This document shows, piece after piece, positions 34,937 to 43,489 of a stretch of 64,000 bases of DNA. The notes beneath the pieces are model-generated. The model saw only the letters and a list, made by a program, of their open reading frames with translations, was not told the origin of the DNA and did not search any database. The stretch is from Novosphingobium sp. CF614 (GTDB taxonomy: Bacteria; Pseudomonadota; Alphaproteobacteria; Sphingomonadales; Sphingomonadaceae): assembly GCF_900113255.1 (NCBI RefSeq), contig NZ_FOOR01000012.1, positions 35,681-99,680 on the forward strand. The letters run 5' to 3'. Position 1 is the stretch's first letter; every line of letters begins with the position of its first letter. The translations under genes were made by a program, and so were the position numbers.

Positions 34937-36304
34937 GTGAACCGTTCCAACACGGAACAGGCCGGCACGGAGCAGGCCGGCGCGGAACAGGCCGGCATGG
35001 GGCGCCTGCTGTGGACGATCGCGCTGCCGGCGATGCTGACCAACCTCGCCACCGCGCTGTTCGGGTTGGCCGACATGTGGGCGATCGGGCGACTGGGCGA
35101 CGCGCCCGCGCAAGGGGCGGTGGAGCTGGGCGCCAAGTACATGCTGGGGCTGCTGAACGTCTTCAACTTCCTGCGCACCAGCACGGTCGCGCTCACCGCG
35201 CAGGGAACCGGCAGCGGCAACCGGGCCGCGCAGGGGCAGACGCTGGCCCGCGCCATGGCCGTGGCGGTGGCGATCGGCGCGCTGCTGCTGGTCGCCATGC
35301 CCTGGTCGGTGCCGGCCGGGCTCGACCTGCTGGAGGCGAAAGGACAGCTCCGCGCCCAGGCCCATGCCTACATCGCGATCCGCTACTGGGCCGGCCCGCC
35401 ATGGCTGGCCAACTGCGTGCTGGTCGGCTGGCTGATCGGCCGGCGGCAGGTGCGCCGCGTGCTGGTGGTGGAAATCACCGCCAATGCCGCGCACATCGCG
35501 CTCGACCTGCTGCTGGTGCTGGTCGCGCACTGGGGCGTTGCCGGCGTGGCGATCGCCACCGTGAGTTCCGAAGCGCTCAAGTTCGCGCTGCTGGCCGCGA
35601 TCGTGCTGCGCCAGCCGGCCGCACGCCAGGCTTTCGCGGCGATCCGCCACCGGGATACCTGGCGGCGCGGCGCCCTCGCCCGGCTGTTCGCGCTCAACCG
35701 CGATCTTTTCGCGCGCACCTTGCTGCTCACCGTCGCGCTGCTGATCTTCGCGCGCAGCGGGGCGCAGGCCGGGCCGGTGACGCTGGCGGCGAACGCCATC
35801 CTGTTCCAGCTGTTCATGCTCTCGACACTGATCCTCGACGGCTTCGAAAGCGCGGCGCAAGTCTTGTGCGGAGAAGCGCTAGGCAGCCGCGACCGCCGCC
35901 GCTTCACCGCCACGATACGCGCCGGGCTGCTGTGGGGCACCCTTGCCGGGTTGCTGCTGACCCTGGCCTACGCGCTGGGAGGCGCACGGCTCGCGGCCTG
36001 GTTCAGCACCGATGCGCAAGTCGCCGGCGCGACCGGCGTCTACCTCGGCTGGATCGTCGTGCTGCCGCTGGCCGGCGTCGCCTCCTTCGTGCTCGACGGG
36101 GTCTTCGTCGGCGCCGGGTGGACGCGCGCGATGCTGGGCACGATGCTGGCGGCCATGGCGCTCTATGTCCTGCTGATCTGGCTGCTCCATCCGCTGGGCA
36201 ACCATGGATTGTGGGCGGCGTTCACGCTGTTTTTCGCCGCCCGCGCGCTGGGCCAGTTCATCGTCCTGCCGCGCCTGGTGCGCCGCGGCTTCAGCGCTTC
36301 CTGA
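34937..36304 (+). CDS. MATE family efflux transporter (DinF-like)
   Basis: 455-residue polytopic exporter coupled to Na+ or H+. The MATE core begins RLLWTIALPAMLTNLATALFGLADMWAIGRLGD, and about 12 hydrophobic helices follow. The best match is the DinF branch. The start is uncertain: GTG at 34937, or ATG at 34997; the intervening codons are three 15-base repeats encoding EQAG(T/A). The gene ends 14 bases inside the convergent DUF938 gene. Confidence 0.85.
   Translation: MNRSNTEQAGTEQAGAEQAGMGRLLWTIALPAMLTNLATALFGLADMWAIGRLGDAPAQGAVELGAKYMLGLLNVFNFLRTSTVALTAQGTGSGNRAAQGQTLARAMAVAVAIGALLLVAMPWSVPAGLDLLEAKGQLRAQAHAYIAIRYWAGPPWLANCVLVGWLIGRRQVRRVLVVEITANAAHIALDLLLVLVAHWGVAGVAIATVSSEALKFALLAAIVLRQPAARQAFAAIRHRDTWRRGALARLFALNRDLFARTLLLTVALLIFARSGAQAGPVTLAANAILFQLFMLSTLILDGFESAAQVLCGEALGSRDRRRFTATIRAGLLWGTLAGLLLTLAYALGGARLAAWFSTDAQVAGATGVYLGWIVVLPLAGVASFVLDGVFVGAGWTRAMLGTMLAAMALYVLLIWLLHPLGNHGLWAAFTLFFAARALGQFIVLPRLVRRGFSAS
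34953..34997 (+). repeat. 15-bp tandem repeat, three copies
   Basis: Copies at 34953-34967, 34968-34982 and 34983-34997, each reading CGGARCAGGCCGGCR. In frame they encode TEQAG-type units just before the first MATE helix. Confidence 0.75.
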
Positions 36305-36896
36305 ACACCAGGCACAGATTGTTCGCCGGCATTTCTACCAGCTGGTCGAAAACAAGGCCGCTGTTCAGCGCGCAGGCCCGTACGTCGCCGGCATCGCGCA
36401 GGCCCCAGCGCGGATCGCGGCGCCGGAGATCCGCGTCGAAAGCCTGGTTGCCCGGCTCGATCGGATGGCCGGCGCGGCGATAGGGACCGTAGAGCACCAG
36501 CGGATTCCCCGACGGCAACAGCCGCCCCGCCCCGGCCATCAGGCCCTCGGTCGAACGCCAGGGACTGATGTGGACCATGTTGATGCAGACCAGCGCCTCG
36601 GCCCGCTCCACCGGCCAACGCGGCGCGGCGGCATCGAGCGCGACCGGCGCCAGCAGGTTGGACGGGCCCTCGGCCTCCCGCCACGCGGCGATGGATGCCA
36701 GCGCGTCGGGATCGGGATCGCTCGGCTGCCAGGACAGCCCGGGCAGCGCCCTGGCGAAATGAACCGCGTGCTCGCCGGTTCCGCTCGCCAGTTCCAGCAC
36801 CAGGCCCGAAGGCGGCAGCACGGCGCGCAGCACGGCAAGGATGGGGTCGCGATTGCGGGCGGCGGCGGGCGCGCGGCGGCGGGCGTCTGGATTCAT
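36291..36896 (-). CDS. DUF938 family SAM-dependent methyltransferase-like protein
   Basis: 201-residue DUF938 protein. Motif I is VLELASGTGEHAVHFA, followed by WQPSDPDPDAL, CINMVHISPWRSTEGL and the conserved LYGPYRRAGHPIEPGNQAFDADLRRRDPRWG. Family members have a methyltransferase fold but unknown substrate. ATG at 36896. Convergent with the MATE gene, overlapping 14 bases. Confidence 0.85.
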   Translation of the reverse strand: MNPDARRRAPAAARNRDPILAVLRAVLPPSGLVLELASGTGEHAVHFARALPGLSWQPSDPDPDALASIAAWREAEGPSNLLAPVALDAAAPRWPVERAEALVCINMVHISPWRSTEGLMAGAGRLLPSGNPLVLYGPYRRAGHPIEPGNQAFDADLRRRDPRWGLRDAGDVRACALNSGLVFDQLVEMPANNLCLVFRKR

Positions 36897-37049
36897 GGGG
36901 AGCAACTTGAACGTTTCCGCGCCAGGCGGAAACGTCCTTCGTCATCAGCGGTCGCGTTTTTTCCCGCCTCTTGTTCCGAAGCCGCCGCGCATCACCGAAA
37001 GTCGCGCGGCCTGGCACCATCGAGGCTGCTTGAAGCCGCGACGGGCCGT

Positions 37050-37379
37050 TCAGTCCCACAGGCCCAGCGAATCGGGTGTGCCCGAATCCTCGATCGGCAC
37101 TTCGCAGCAAGAGATGCCGGCGTCGTCGATGAAGCCGCAAAAGCGGCTGCGCAGGGCTTCAAGGCTGATCCGGCGCATTTCCGTCTCGCTGAATCCGGCG
37201 GCGAGAATCGCGGCCAGCGCGCGTTGCTTCTGGGCGATCAGGTCGATCGCCTGCAGTTCGCGCACGTGGCGTTCCGCGAAATTCTCGTCCCGGCACAGCA
37301 CTTCGCCCAGCGCCTCGATCTCCATACCGAGTTCGCCCAGCACTTCGGCCATGGCCAGGAATTTGGGTTCGTGGATCAT
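37050..37379 (-). CDS. Uncharacterised last gene of the chemotaxis operon
   Basis: 109-residue protein that I do not recognise. It is mostly helical (MIHEPKFLAMAEVLGELGMEIEALGEVLCRD, then an Ala/Glu-rich helix) with an acidic tail SLGLWD. It starts 5 bases after the cheW stop, so it is part of the che operon. A CheZ-like or FlgN-like role is conceivable from helix content, but I see no supporting motif such as the CheZ DQTGQ phosphatase site. The open frame to 37598 overlaps cheW and is not used. Confidence 0.65.
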   Translation of the reverse strand: MIHEPKFLAMAEVLGELGMEIEALGEVLCRDENFAERHVRELQAIDLIAQKQRALAAILAAGFSETEMRRISLEALRSRFCGFIDDAGISCCEVPIEDSGTPDSLGLWD

Positions 37380-37384
37380 CCTGG

Positions 37385-37825
37385 TCACGCCGCGACCGGA
37401 TGTTCCCCGGAAGCGCTGAGCGCCTGCAAGTCGAGAACCATGACCATGTGATCCTCGATCGCCGCCAGCCCCTCCAGGAAAGGCATGACCTCGTCCTGCC
37501 CGGCGGTCGGCGGCGGTTGCAGGGATTCGGTGTTGAGCGCGATGATATCGCTGACCGAATCGACGATCAGGCCCTGCGACTGGCCATTGACCTGGCACAC
37601 GATGATCGCATGGCGCGGCGTCGCCTCGGTCGGGGCCCAGCCGAGGCGGGCGGCAAGGTCGACCACCGGCAGCACGGTGCCGCGCAAGTTGACGACGCCG
37701 GCGACGTAGTGCGGCACGCGCGGCATCGGCGTGACCGGCGTCCAGGCCCGGATCTCACGGATCGCCATGATGTCGAGCGCGAAGATCTGGCCGGCGACTT
37801 CGAAGGTGATGAGTTCGCGAAGCAT
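37385..37825 (-). CDS. cheW: Chemotaxis coupling protein CheW
   Basis: 146-residue scaffold that links chemoreceptors to CheA. It has the full SH3-like double barrel: ITFEVAGQIFALDIMAIREI, VPHYVAGVVNLRGTVLPVVDL (CheW signature) and IVDSVSDIIAL. Second to last gene of the che operon. Confidence 0.93.
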   Translation of the reverse strand: MLRELITFEVAGQIFALDIMAIREIRAWTPVTPMPRVPHYVAGVVNLRGTVLPVVDLAARLGWAPTEATPRHAIIVCQVNGQSQGLIVDSVSDIIALNTESLQPPPTAGQDEVMPFLEGLAAIEDHMVMVLDLQALSASGEHPVAA

Positions 37826-37851
37826 GGGCGCCTCCTATCGGCAGGTGTGGG

Positions 37852-38223
37852 TCAGTGCGCGACGCGGCGCACGGCCGCGACGAGCTTTTCGGTATCGAAG
37901 GGCTTGACGATCCATCCGGTCGCCCCGGCGGCGCGGGCGCGGGCCTTCTTCTCGTCCGAGCTTTCGGTGGTCAGCACCAGGATCGGGCGATCGCGGTGGC
38001 GGGTGCCGCCACGCACCTGCTCGATCAGGCCGAAGCCGTCGAGCCGGGGCATGTTGATGTCGGTAATGACGACATCGACCTCGTTGACGGCCAGCCACTC
38101 GAGCGCGGAAACGCCGTCGTCGGCCTGGCATACGTCAAAGCCGTTGGTGGACAGGGCATGATTGAGCAGCGCGCGCATCGAGGCGCTGTCATCGACGGTA
38201 AGAATACGGGTGGTCTTGGACAT
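37852..38223 (-). CDS. cheY: Chemotaxis response regulator CheY
   Basis: 123-residue single receiver domain that carries the signal to the flagellar motor. The acidic pair D11/D12 (TVDDSASMR), phosphoacceptor D55 (VVITDINMP), T/S at TTESS and K in WIVKPF are all present. ATG at 38223; upstream frame unused. It lies 16 bases downstream of the cheD stop and 26 bases upstream of cheW. Confidence 0.92.
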   Translation of the reverse strand: MSKTTRILTVDDSASMRALLNHALSTNGFDVCQADDGVSALEWLAVNEVDVVITDINMPRLDGFGLIEQVRGGTRHRDRPILVLTTESSDEKKARARAAGATGWIVKPFDTEKLVAAVRRVAH

Positions 38224-38239
38224 CGGTGGCCTCGTTGAT

Positions 38240-38791
38240 TCAGAACAGTTCGACTTCGCCGCGCGGGACAGGGCGGAACACGGGTTGGGGTTTGGCCTCG
38301 GGTGCATCCGAGGAGGCTACGGTACGGCACCGGACCTTGCCGGAAGCCGGGCGGAATTCGACGCGGCGCGCATTGGTGCCGCCCAGGTCCTCGCGGACCA
38401 GCTCGATACGTTCGCGCACCAGGAAGCTGCGCGCGAACTCGGCATTGGCGGTGCCGATCTGCTGCATGCCGGCACGGATATTGGCCCCGCCATACAAGTG
38501 CGCGCGCAGCCGCTCCTTGCGGGCGCCGTAGGACAACATTTCGTTGATGAGCATTTCCATCAGGTAAACGCCGTAGTGGACGTCCACCTCGCCGCGGTTG
38601 TGACTGGCGGGCGGCTCGGGCAGCAGGAAGTGGTTCATGCCGCCCAGCTCCACGACCGGATCGAACAGGCAGGTGGCGACGCAGCTGCCCAGCACCGTGC
38701 CCAGTTCCACCTTGGGGCCGGCGCTGATCTTGAACTGCCCTTGCAGCACGGTCAGCCTGGTGACGTTGTCCAGGTTCAAATCGAGCGCCAT
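38240..38791 (-). CDS. cheD: Chemoreceptor glutamine deamidase CheD
   Basis: 183-residue enzyme that deamidates receptor glutamines. The catalytic Cys is in LGTVLGSCVATCLFDP, the His in GGMNHFLLPEP, and GGANIRAGMQQIGTANAEFARSFL is the conserved C-terminal core. ATG at 38791, 5 bases after the cheB stop. Confidence 0.93.
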   Translation of the reverse strand: MALDLNLDNVTRLTVLQGQFKISAGPKVELGTVLGSCVATCLFDPVVELGGMNHFLLPEPPASHNRGEVDVHYGVYLMEMLINEMLSYGARKERLRAHLYGGANIRAGMQQIGTANAEFARSFLVRERIELVREDLGGTNARRVEFRPASGKVRCRTVASSDAPEAKPQPVFRPVPRGEVELF

Positions 38792-38796
38792 GATGG

Positions 38797-39822
38797 TCAA
38801 GCCGCCTGGTTGAGCGCGTGACGCGCGATACGGTTGATCGGGGCGACGACCCGCGCCGCGCCCAGCGAGATGGCCGCCCGCGGCATGCCGAACACGGTGC
38901 ACGTCGCCTCGTCCTGGGCGATGGTGTGCGCCCCCGCTTCGCTCATCGCCAGCAGGCCCTTGGCCCCGTCCTGTCCCATGCCGGTCAGCAGGACGCCCAC
39001 CGCCTCGGCGCCGACGTGCTCGGCCACCGAATGGAACAGCGCATCGACGCTGGGCAGATGACCGGAGATCGGTTCGCCCCGGCGCAGCTTGGCATAGAGC
39101 GTGGTGGCGCCCTTTACGGTCAGGTGATGCCCCGCCTCGGCCGCGAGATAGACGTTGCCGGGCTTGAGCGGCATGTCGTGCACCGCGACCTGCACGGTGG
39201 CCGGACAGACCTGGTCCAGCGTGCGGGCGATCGCGGGGGCGAAGCGCTGGTTGACGTGCTGGACGATCACCGTGGGCGGGCAATCGCGCGGGAATTCACG
39301 CAGCACCACTTGCAACGCCTCGACGCCGCCGGTGGATGATCCGATGGCGATCAGGCGCGTGTCGCGCTTCATCGAACGGCGGCTTTCCTCGGCCACGGCC
39401 GGCGCGCTGTGCACCGGCTTGTGGAAGCGCACTTGCGCGGCATCGCGGATCAGCGCGGCCAGCTCGCCGCCGTCCTGCAGCGTCAGCTTGCCGGAAAGGT
39501 CGTACTTCGAATAACAGTTCACCGCGCCCAGGGCGAGCGCCCGCGCCGTCACGTCGTTGCCTTCCTGCGTGGCGCCGGAAACGATGATGACCGGGGTCGG
39601 CCGCAAGGTCATGATCTTCTCCAGGAAGTCGAGCCCGTTCATCCCCGGCATCTCGATATCGAGCGTGACCACGTCGGGATCGAGCTTCTTAATCATCTCG
39701 CGCCCCTCGACCGCGTTCGAGGACGTACCGATCACTTCCACGTCGGGCTGTTCGCGCAGCCGCGACATCAGGATGGCACGCATGGTCGGCGAATCGTCGA
39801 CGATGAGTACTCGAATGCTCAT
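38797..39822 (-). CDS. cheB: Chemotaxis protein-glutamate methylesterase CheB
   Basis: 341-residue receiver-methylesterase. D55 (VVTLDIEMPG) is the phosphoacceptor; the esterase triad is S163 in IGSSTGG, H189 in VIVQHV and Asp in TGMGQDGAKG. All are intact, in contrast to the second CheB-like gene at 43490. It starts in an ATGA overlap with cheR. Confidence 0.95.
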   Translation of the reverse strand: MSIRVLIVDDSPTMRAILMSRLREQPDVEVIGTSSNAVEGREMIKKLDPDVVTLDIEMPGMNGLDFLEKIMTLRPTPVIIVSGATQEGNDVTARALALGAVNCYSKYDLSGKLTLQDGGELAALIRDAAQVRFHKPVHSAPAVAEESRRSMKRDTRLIAIGSSTGGVEALQVVLREFPRDCPPTVIVQHVNQRFAPAIARTLDQVCPATVQVAVHDMPLKPGNVYLAAEAGHHLTVKGATTLYAKLRRGEPISGHLPSVDALFHSVAEHVGAEAVGVLLTGMGQDGAKGLLAMSEAGAHTIAQDEATCTVFGMPRAAISLGAARVVAPINRIARHALNQAA

Positions 39823-40688
39823 GCGGCCCTCCTGCGGTAGATCGTCGGGCCAACTAGCTGGAGGTCGTTCGCGGCGGGCCCCGTTACGCGTTCGGAATGA
39901 CCGATATAAAGAAAGCCGCCTGGCGCGAGTGCGTCGCAAAACCGCTGAACGAGAAGTTCTTTCGTCGGATTGTCGAAGTATATCATGACGTTCCGGCAGA
40001 ATATGAAATCAAACTTGCCCTTGATCGGCCATTCTCCCAGCAAGTTGAGCAGGCGGAACCGCACGATCGAACGAGCGGTATCGGAAATCGTGACCTTGCC
40101 GTCCTTCTCGCCGGTCCAGGCCCGGCGCAGGTCTTCGGGCACCGGCTTGAGATCCTTGGCGTCGTAGCTCGCCTCCTCGGCGCGCTTGATCGCGTGGGGC
40201 GCGATGTCGCTGGCAAGCGCGCGGATATCGCCGCGCGCGATGTTGAGTCCCGCCGAACGGTCCGGACCGAGCAGGGTCATCATGATCGACCAGGTCTCCT
40301 CCCCGCTCGAACAGCCCGCCGACCATAGCCGGAACGGCTGCCGGCTGCGCAGTTTCTCGATCATGCGCGGCCGCATTTCCTGGCGCAGGTGATCGAAATG
40401 ATGCGCCTCCCGGTAGAAGAAAGTATGATTGGTGGTAAGCGCCGCCACCGCCTTGTTGAGCTCGGCCTGGTCGGCGCGAATCAGGGCGATGAACTTGGAA
40501 AACGTCACGCAGCCGGTGGTCCGCACCAGCGGGGCGAGCCGCGAATAGACCAGCATGGCCTTGCCCTGCGGCAGTACGATCCCGGCGGCGGCGTAGATGA
40601 TCTTCGCGATCTCCGCGAAGTCGGCGCCGCTGTAGATATCGGGGCTGACGCCCGGTATCGGATCGGTCATGGCGGGAACCGCGCTCAT
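39819..40688 (-). CDS. cheR: Chemotaxis protein methyltransferase CheR
   Basis: 289-residue enzyme that methylates receptor glutamates with SAM. Motifs: ALTTNHTFFYREAHHFDHL, SAGCSSGEETWSIMM (SAM site), ALASDIAPHAIKRA and DFIFCRNVMIYF. No pentapeptide-binding insertion is obvious by eye, though the globin receptor carries a DWSEF tail. Coupled by ATGA overlap both to cheA and cheB. Confidence 0.94.
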   Translation of the reverse strand: MSAVPAMTDPIPGVSPDIYSGADFAEIAKIIYAAAGIVLPQGKAMLVYSRLAPLVRTTGCVTFSKFIALIRADQAELNKAVAALTTNHTFFYREAHHFDHLRQEMRPRMIEKLRSRQPFRLWSAGCSSGEETWSIMMTLLGPDRSAGLNIARGDIRALASDIAPHAIKRAEEASYDAKDLKPVPEDLRRAWTGEKDGKVTISDTARSIVRFRLLNLLGEWPIKGKFDFIFCRNVMIYFDNPTKELLVQRFCDALAPGGFLYIGHSERVTGPAANDLQLVGPTIYRRRAA

Positions 40689-42883
40689 GCGGCCTGCCTT
40701 TCGTGGGCGGCCCGGTCCTGGGCGGGAAGCGCGCAGGCGACCAGGCCGTCGACGTCGACGATCAGCGCCACGCGTCCGTCGCCCAGGATCGTCGCCCCGG
40801 CGACGCCCTCGACCGGGCGGAAATTGGTGGCCAGGCTCTTGATGACGAACTGGCGCTGGTCGCAGATGTTGTCCACCAGCAGCGCGGCCTGCCCGGCGCT
40901 CTCGGTATCGACGACGATCAGCACGCCTTCCTCGGGCGTGGTCGCGCCCGTTGCCGTGCCGAGCGCCTCGCCAAGCGAGATCACCGGAATGAAACGGCCG
41001 CGCACGTTGAGCATCTGGCGGCTCGATCCCAGCCCCTGGACGTCGCCGTCCGCGGGGCGCAGGCTCTCGACCACATGGGCCAGCGGCACCACCAGCGTCT
41101 GGTCGCCGACATCGACGATCATGCCGTCGGAAATGGCGAGCGTGAGCGGCAGCGTCAGGACGAAGGCGGTGCCCTTGCCCGGCACGCTGTCGATCGTGAT
41201 GCGCCCGCCCAGATCCTTCACGTTCTGGCGGACCACGTCCATGCCGACGCCGCGCCCGGAAATGTTGGAGACGACTTGCGCGGTCGAGAAGCCGGGGGCG
41301 AAGATCAGGTTGTCGATCTCCTCGGCCGACATCTGCTGCTCCGGACCGACGATGCCCTTCTCCACGGCCTTGGCCAGCACGCGTTCGCGGTTGATGCCGG
41401 CGCCGTCGTCGGCGATCGAGATCACGATGCGGCCGGAGCGGTGCTCGGCCGAAAGCGTCAGGGTGCCCTCGGGCGACTTGCCGGCGGCGATGCGATCCTC
41501 GGCGCTTTCGATGCCATGGTCGACGGCGTTGCGGATAAGATGCGTCAGCGGTTCGCCCAGGCGCTCGATCACGGTCTTGTCGAGTTCGGTGGTCTCGCCG
41601 ATGACTTCCAGCTTGACGTGCTTGCCGGTGGAAGCGGCGAGATCGCGAAGGATACGCGGCACGCGGCTGAAGACGCTGGCGATCGGCTGCGCCCGGATCG
41701 ACATCGCGCTTTCCTGGATGTCGCGGGTCAGGCTCTCGAGCAGCCCGAGTTCCTCGGTGGCCGAGATTCCGGCGCCGTCGAGGCGCTGCACCAGCATGGC
41801 CTGCGCGATCACCAGCTCGCCGACGAGGTCGATCAGGCGGTCGAGCTTGAACAGGTCGATACGGATCGACTGGCCGGCGGCGGGCGGCGCCGGCGCCGCG
41901 GCCTTTTCAGCCGGTTCCGGCTTCGTGCCGAGGGCGGATACCGCGGCGGGCTCGGCCGCTGCCGGCGCCGGCATCGGTGATGCCGCCGCGGCCACGGCGG
42001 CGGGCGCGGTGGGGACGACGATGGGCTCGGGTTTGGGCGGCGGCGCCGTCCGGACGATTTCGACCGGCGGGATATCTTCGTTCTCGCCGATCGCCAAGGC
42101 GCAATCGTCGCCAATGAAATCGAAGATGTCGCGAACGGCTTCCTCGGTGATGTCGGCCGGCATCGCGTAAGTCCAGCCGAGGTAGCCCTGCGAGACGTCG
42201 AACGTGTCGAGCGGCGGGACCTGGCTGACATCGCAGTGGAGGCAATCCCCGCCAAGGCCGGCGATTTCGCGCAGCATCAGCAGCGGTTCGCTGCCGTTGC
42301 GCATGGCACCCGCGCGCGGCCGCAGATGGACCTGCCAGCGCTTGGCTTCCTCCGGCTTGGTCGCAGGGGTATCGAAAGCGGCGGTGAGATCGTCGAGCAA
42401 GGCATCGAGATCGAGGCCGATGTCATCGCCGGAACTGGCGGCGGGCTCGGGCTCGGGTTCGGGTTCCGGCTCGGCGTGGACAGCGGCGGGCGCCGCGCCG
42501 CCGGCATTGGCCGCCATCGCGCGTTCCATTTCGGCGATCAGCGCGGCATCGGCGGGAGCCTCGCCGCCCTCGCGCGCGGCCTCGACGTGATCGGCCAGGG
42601 TATCGAGCGCGCGCAGCAGCAGGTCGACCAGATCGCTCTCGATCGCCACCAGCCCCTCGCGCACGTCGGACAGCAGGGTTTCGAAGGTATGGGTATAGGC
42701 TTGCAGCGCCCCGTAGCCGAAAGCGCCGGCGCCGCCCTTGATCGAGTGGACGGCGCGGAACACCGCGTTGACCGTGTCGGCATCGTGGGTGCCGGCCCGG
42801 CAAGCCGCCAGGCCCGCCTCGGCGGCGGCAAGCGATTCCTCGCACTCGGCAAAGAATATCTGCTGGATTTCTTCTGGGCTCAT
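40685..42883 (-). CDS. cheA: Chemotaxis sensor kinase CheA
   Basis: 732-residue histidine kinase. P1 has phosphoacceptor H46 in VFRAVHSIKGGAGAFG; a Pro/Ala/Glu linker surrounds a P2-like segment (about 180-275); dimerisation P3 (LIDLVGELVIAQAML), ATPase P4 (LIRNAVDHGIE, DDGAGINRERV, GRGVGMDVVRQN) and regulatory P5 follow. Long EPEPEP and AAP linkers are low complexity. Overlaps the STAS gene (ATGA) and cheR (ATGA). Confidence 0.95.
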   Translation of the reverse strand: MSPEEIQQIFFAECEESLAAAEAGLAACRAGTHDADTVNAVFRAVHSIKGGAGAFGYGALQAYTHTFETLLSDVREGLVAIESDLVDLLLRALDTLADHVEAAREGGEAPADAALIAEMERAMAANAGGAAPAAVHAEPEPEPEPEPAASSGDDIGLDLDALLDDLTAAFDTPATKPEEAKRWQVHLRPRAGAMRNGSEPLLMLREIAGLGGDCLHCDVSQVPPLDTFDVSQGYLGWTYAMPADITEEAVRDIFDFIGDDCALAIGENEDIPPVEIVRTAPPPKPEPIVVPTAPAAVAAAASPMPAPAAAEPAAVSALGTKPEPAEKAAAPAPPAAGQSIRIDLFKLDRLIDLVGELVIAQAMLVQRLDGAGISATEELGLLESLTRDIQESAMSIRAQPIASVFSRVPRILRDLAASTGKHVKLEVIGETTELDKTVIERLGEPLTHLIRNAVDHGIESAEDRIAAGKSPEGTLTLSAEHRSGRIVISIADDGAGINRERVLAKAVEKGIVGPEQQMSAEEIDNLIFAPGFSTAQVVSNISGRGVGMDVVRQNVKDLGGRITIDSVPGKGTAFVLTLPLTLAISDGMIVDVGDQTLVVPLAHVVESLRPADGDVQGLGSSRQMLNVRGRFIPVISLGEALGTATGATTPEEGVLIVVDTESAGQAALLVDNICDQRQFVIKSLATNFRPVEGVAGATILGDGRVALIVDVDGLVACALPAQDRAAHERQAA

Positions 42884-43143
42884 AGTTCGCTCTCTTCGAA
42901 GAGTTCCGCGGTCAGCCCGGTCAGGCCGGCGGCGTCTTGCAGCACGGGGGAAGCGGTGATTACCGCGCCGCCGCCACTGCGCCGGGCCGAAACCAGCAAC
43001 TGCAGCATCGCCTGGCCGATATGTTCGACCGCGCTGCCATCGATGCGAGTGGCGCCATTGCCCACCGCGGCGACAAGTTCGGGCCAGATCGCTTCGGCCG
43101 CCGCTCGGTCACAGCGGGCCGGCAAGGTAATGCTGTTCATCAT
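42880..43143 (-). CDS. STAS-domain protein heading the che operon
   Basis: 87-residue STAS-like (anti-anti-sigma fold) protein: ITLPARCDRAAAEAIWPELVAAV, DGSAVEHIGQAMLQLLVSARR and a C-terminal GLTAELFEE. The usual phosphorylatable Ser in the D-S-S/A-G loop appears as DGSAVEHIG. It is translationally coupled to cheA. STAS proteins at the head of che operons occur in other alphaproteobacteria; role not established. ATG ATG pair at 43143/43140. Confidence 0.7.
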   Translation of the reverse strand: MMNSITLPARCDRAAAEAIWPELVAAVGNGATRIDGSAVEHIGQAMLQLLVSARRSGGGAVITASPVLQDAAGLTGLTAELFEESEL

Positions 43144-43489
43144 ATTCCCCCGTTCATCCGCCGCTGGTTAACGGCCGGTCCCTGCCTGCCGGATCGACTT
43201 GCCATCCCGGCGAATCCCGATGCGCGGCAAACCAGGTGCGGCGAACGGTCCGTTCCGGACTTCAATCAGCGGGATTCTGCGCATTCGACCAACCTCGTTC
43301 GCGAAACCATTGTATCGCCCCGATCTTTCCGGAGCAGGTGAACGGCACAGTGTTAGTCGACGCGATGCCAACGTGACGTTTGCCCAAAACTCAGGCGAAG
43401 TGCGTAGTGTGGTTAAGGAAATTCATCGGACCCTTAGCGGTATGTGGCAAAGGGAACCTGATTCAAGTGTCAACGGAAGGCTCAATCCC
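43144..43489. other. Divergent promoter region of the che locus
   Basis: 346 bases between the STAS-cheA operon and the divergent CheB-like gene. No credible small gene. It presumably contains both promoters; I could not assign sigma-28 or sigma-54 elements. Confidence 0.4.

Noticed and set aside
43199..43489. N-terminal extension of the CheB-like protein
   Set aside because: The 97 extra residues are Arg/Ser-rich without homology; the receiver begins right at the ATG at 43490 with a good ribosome site.
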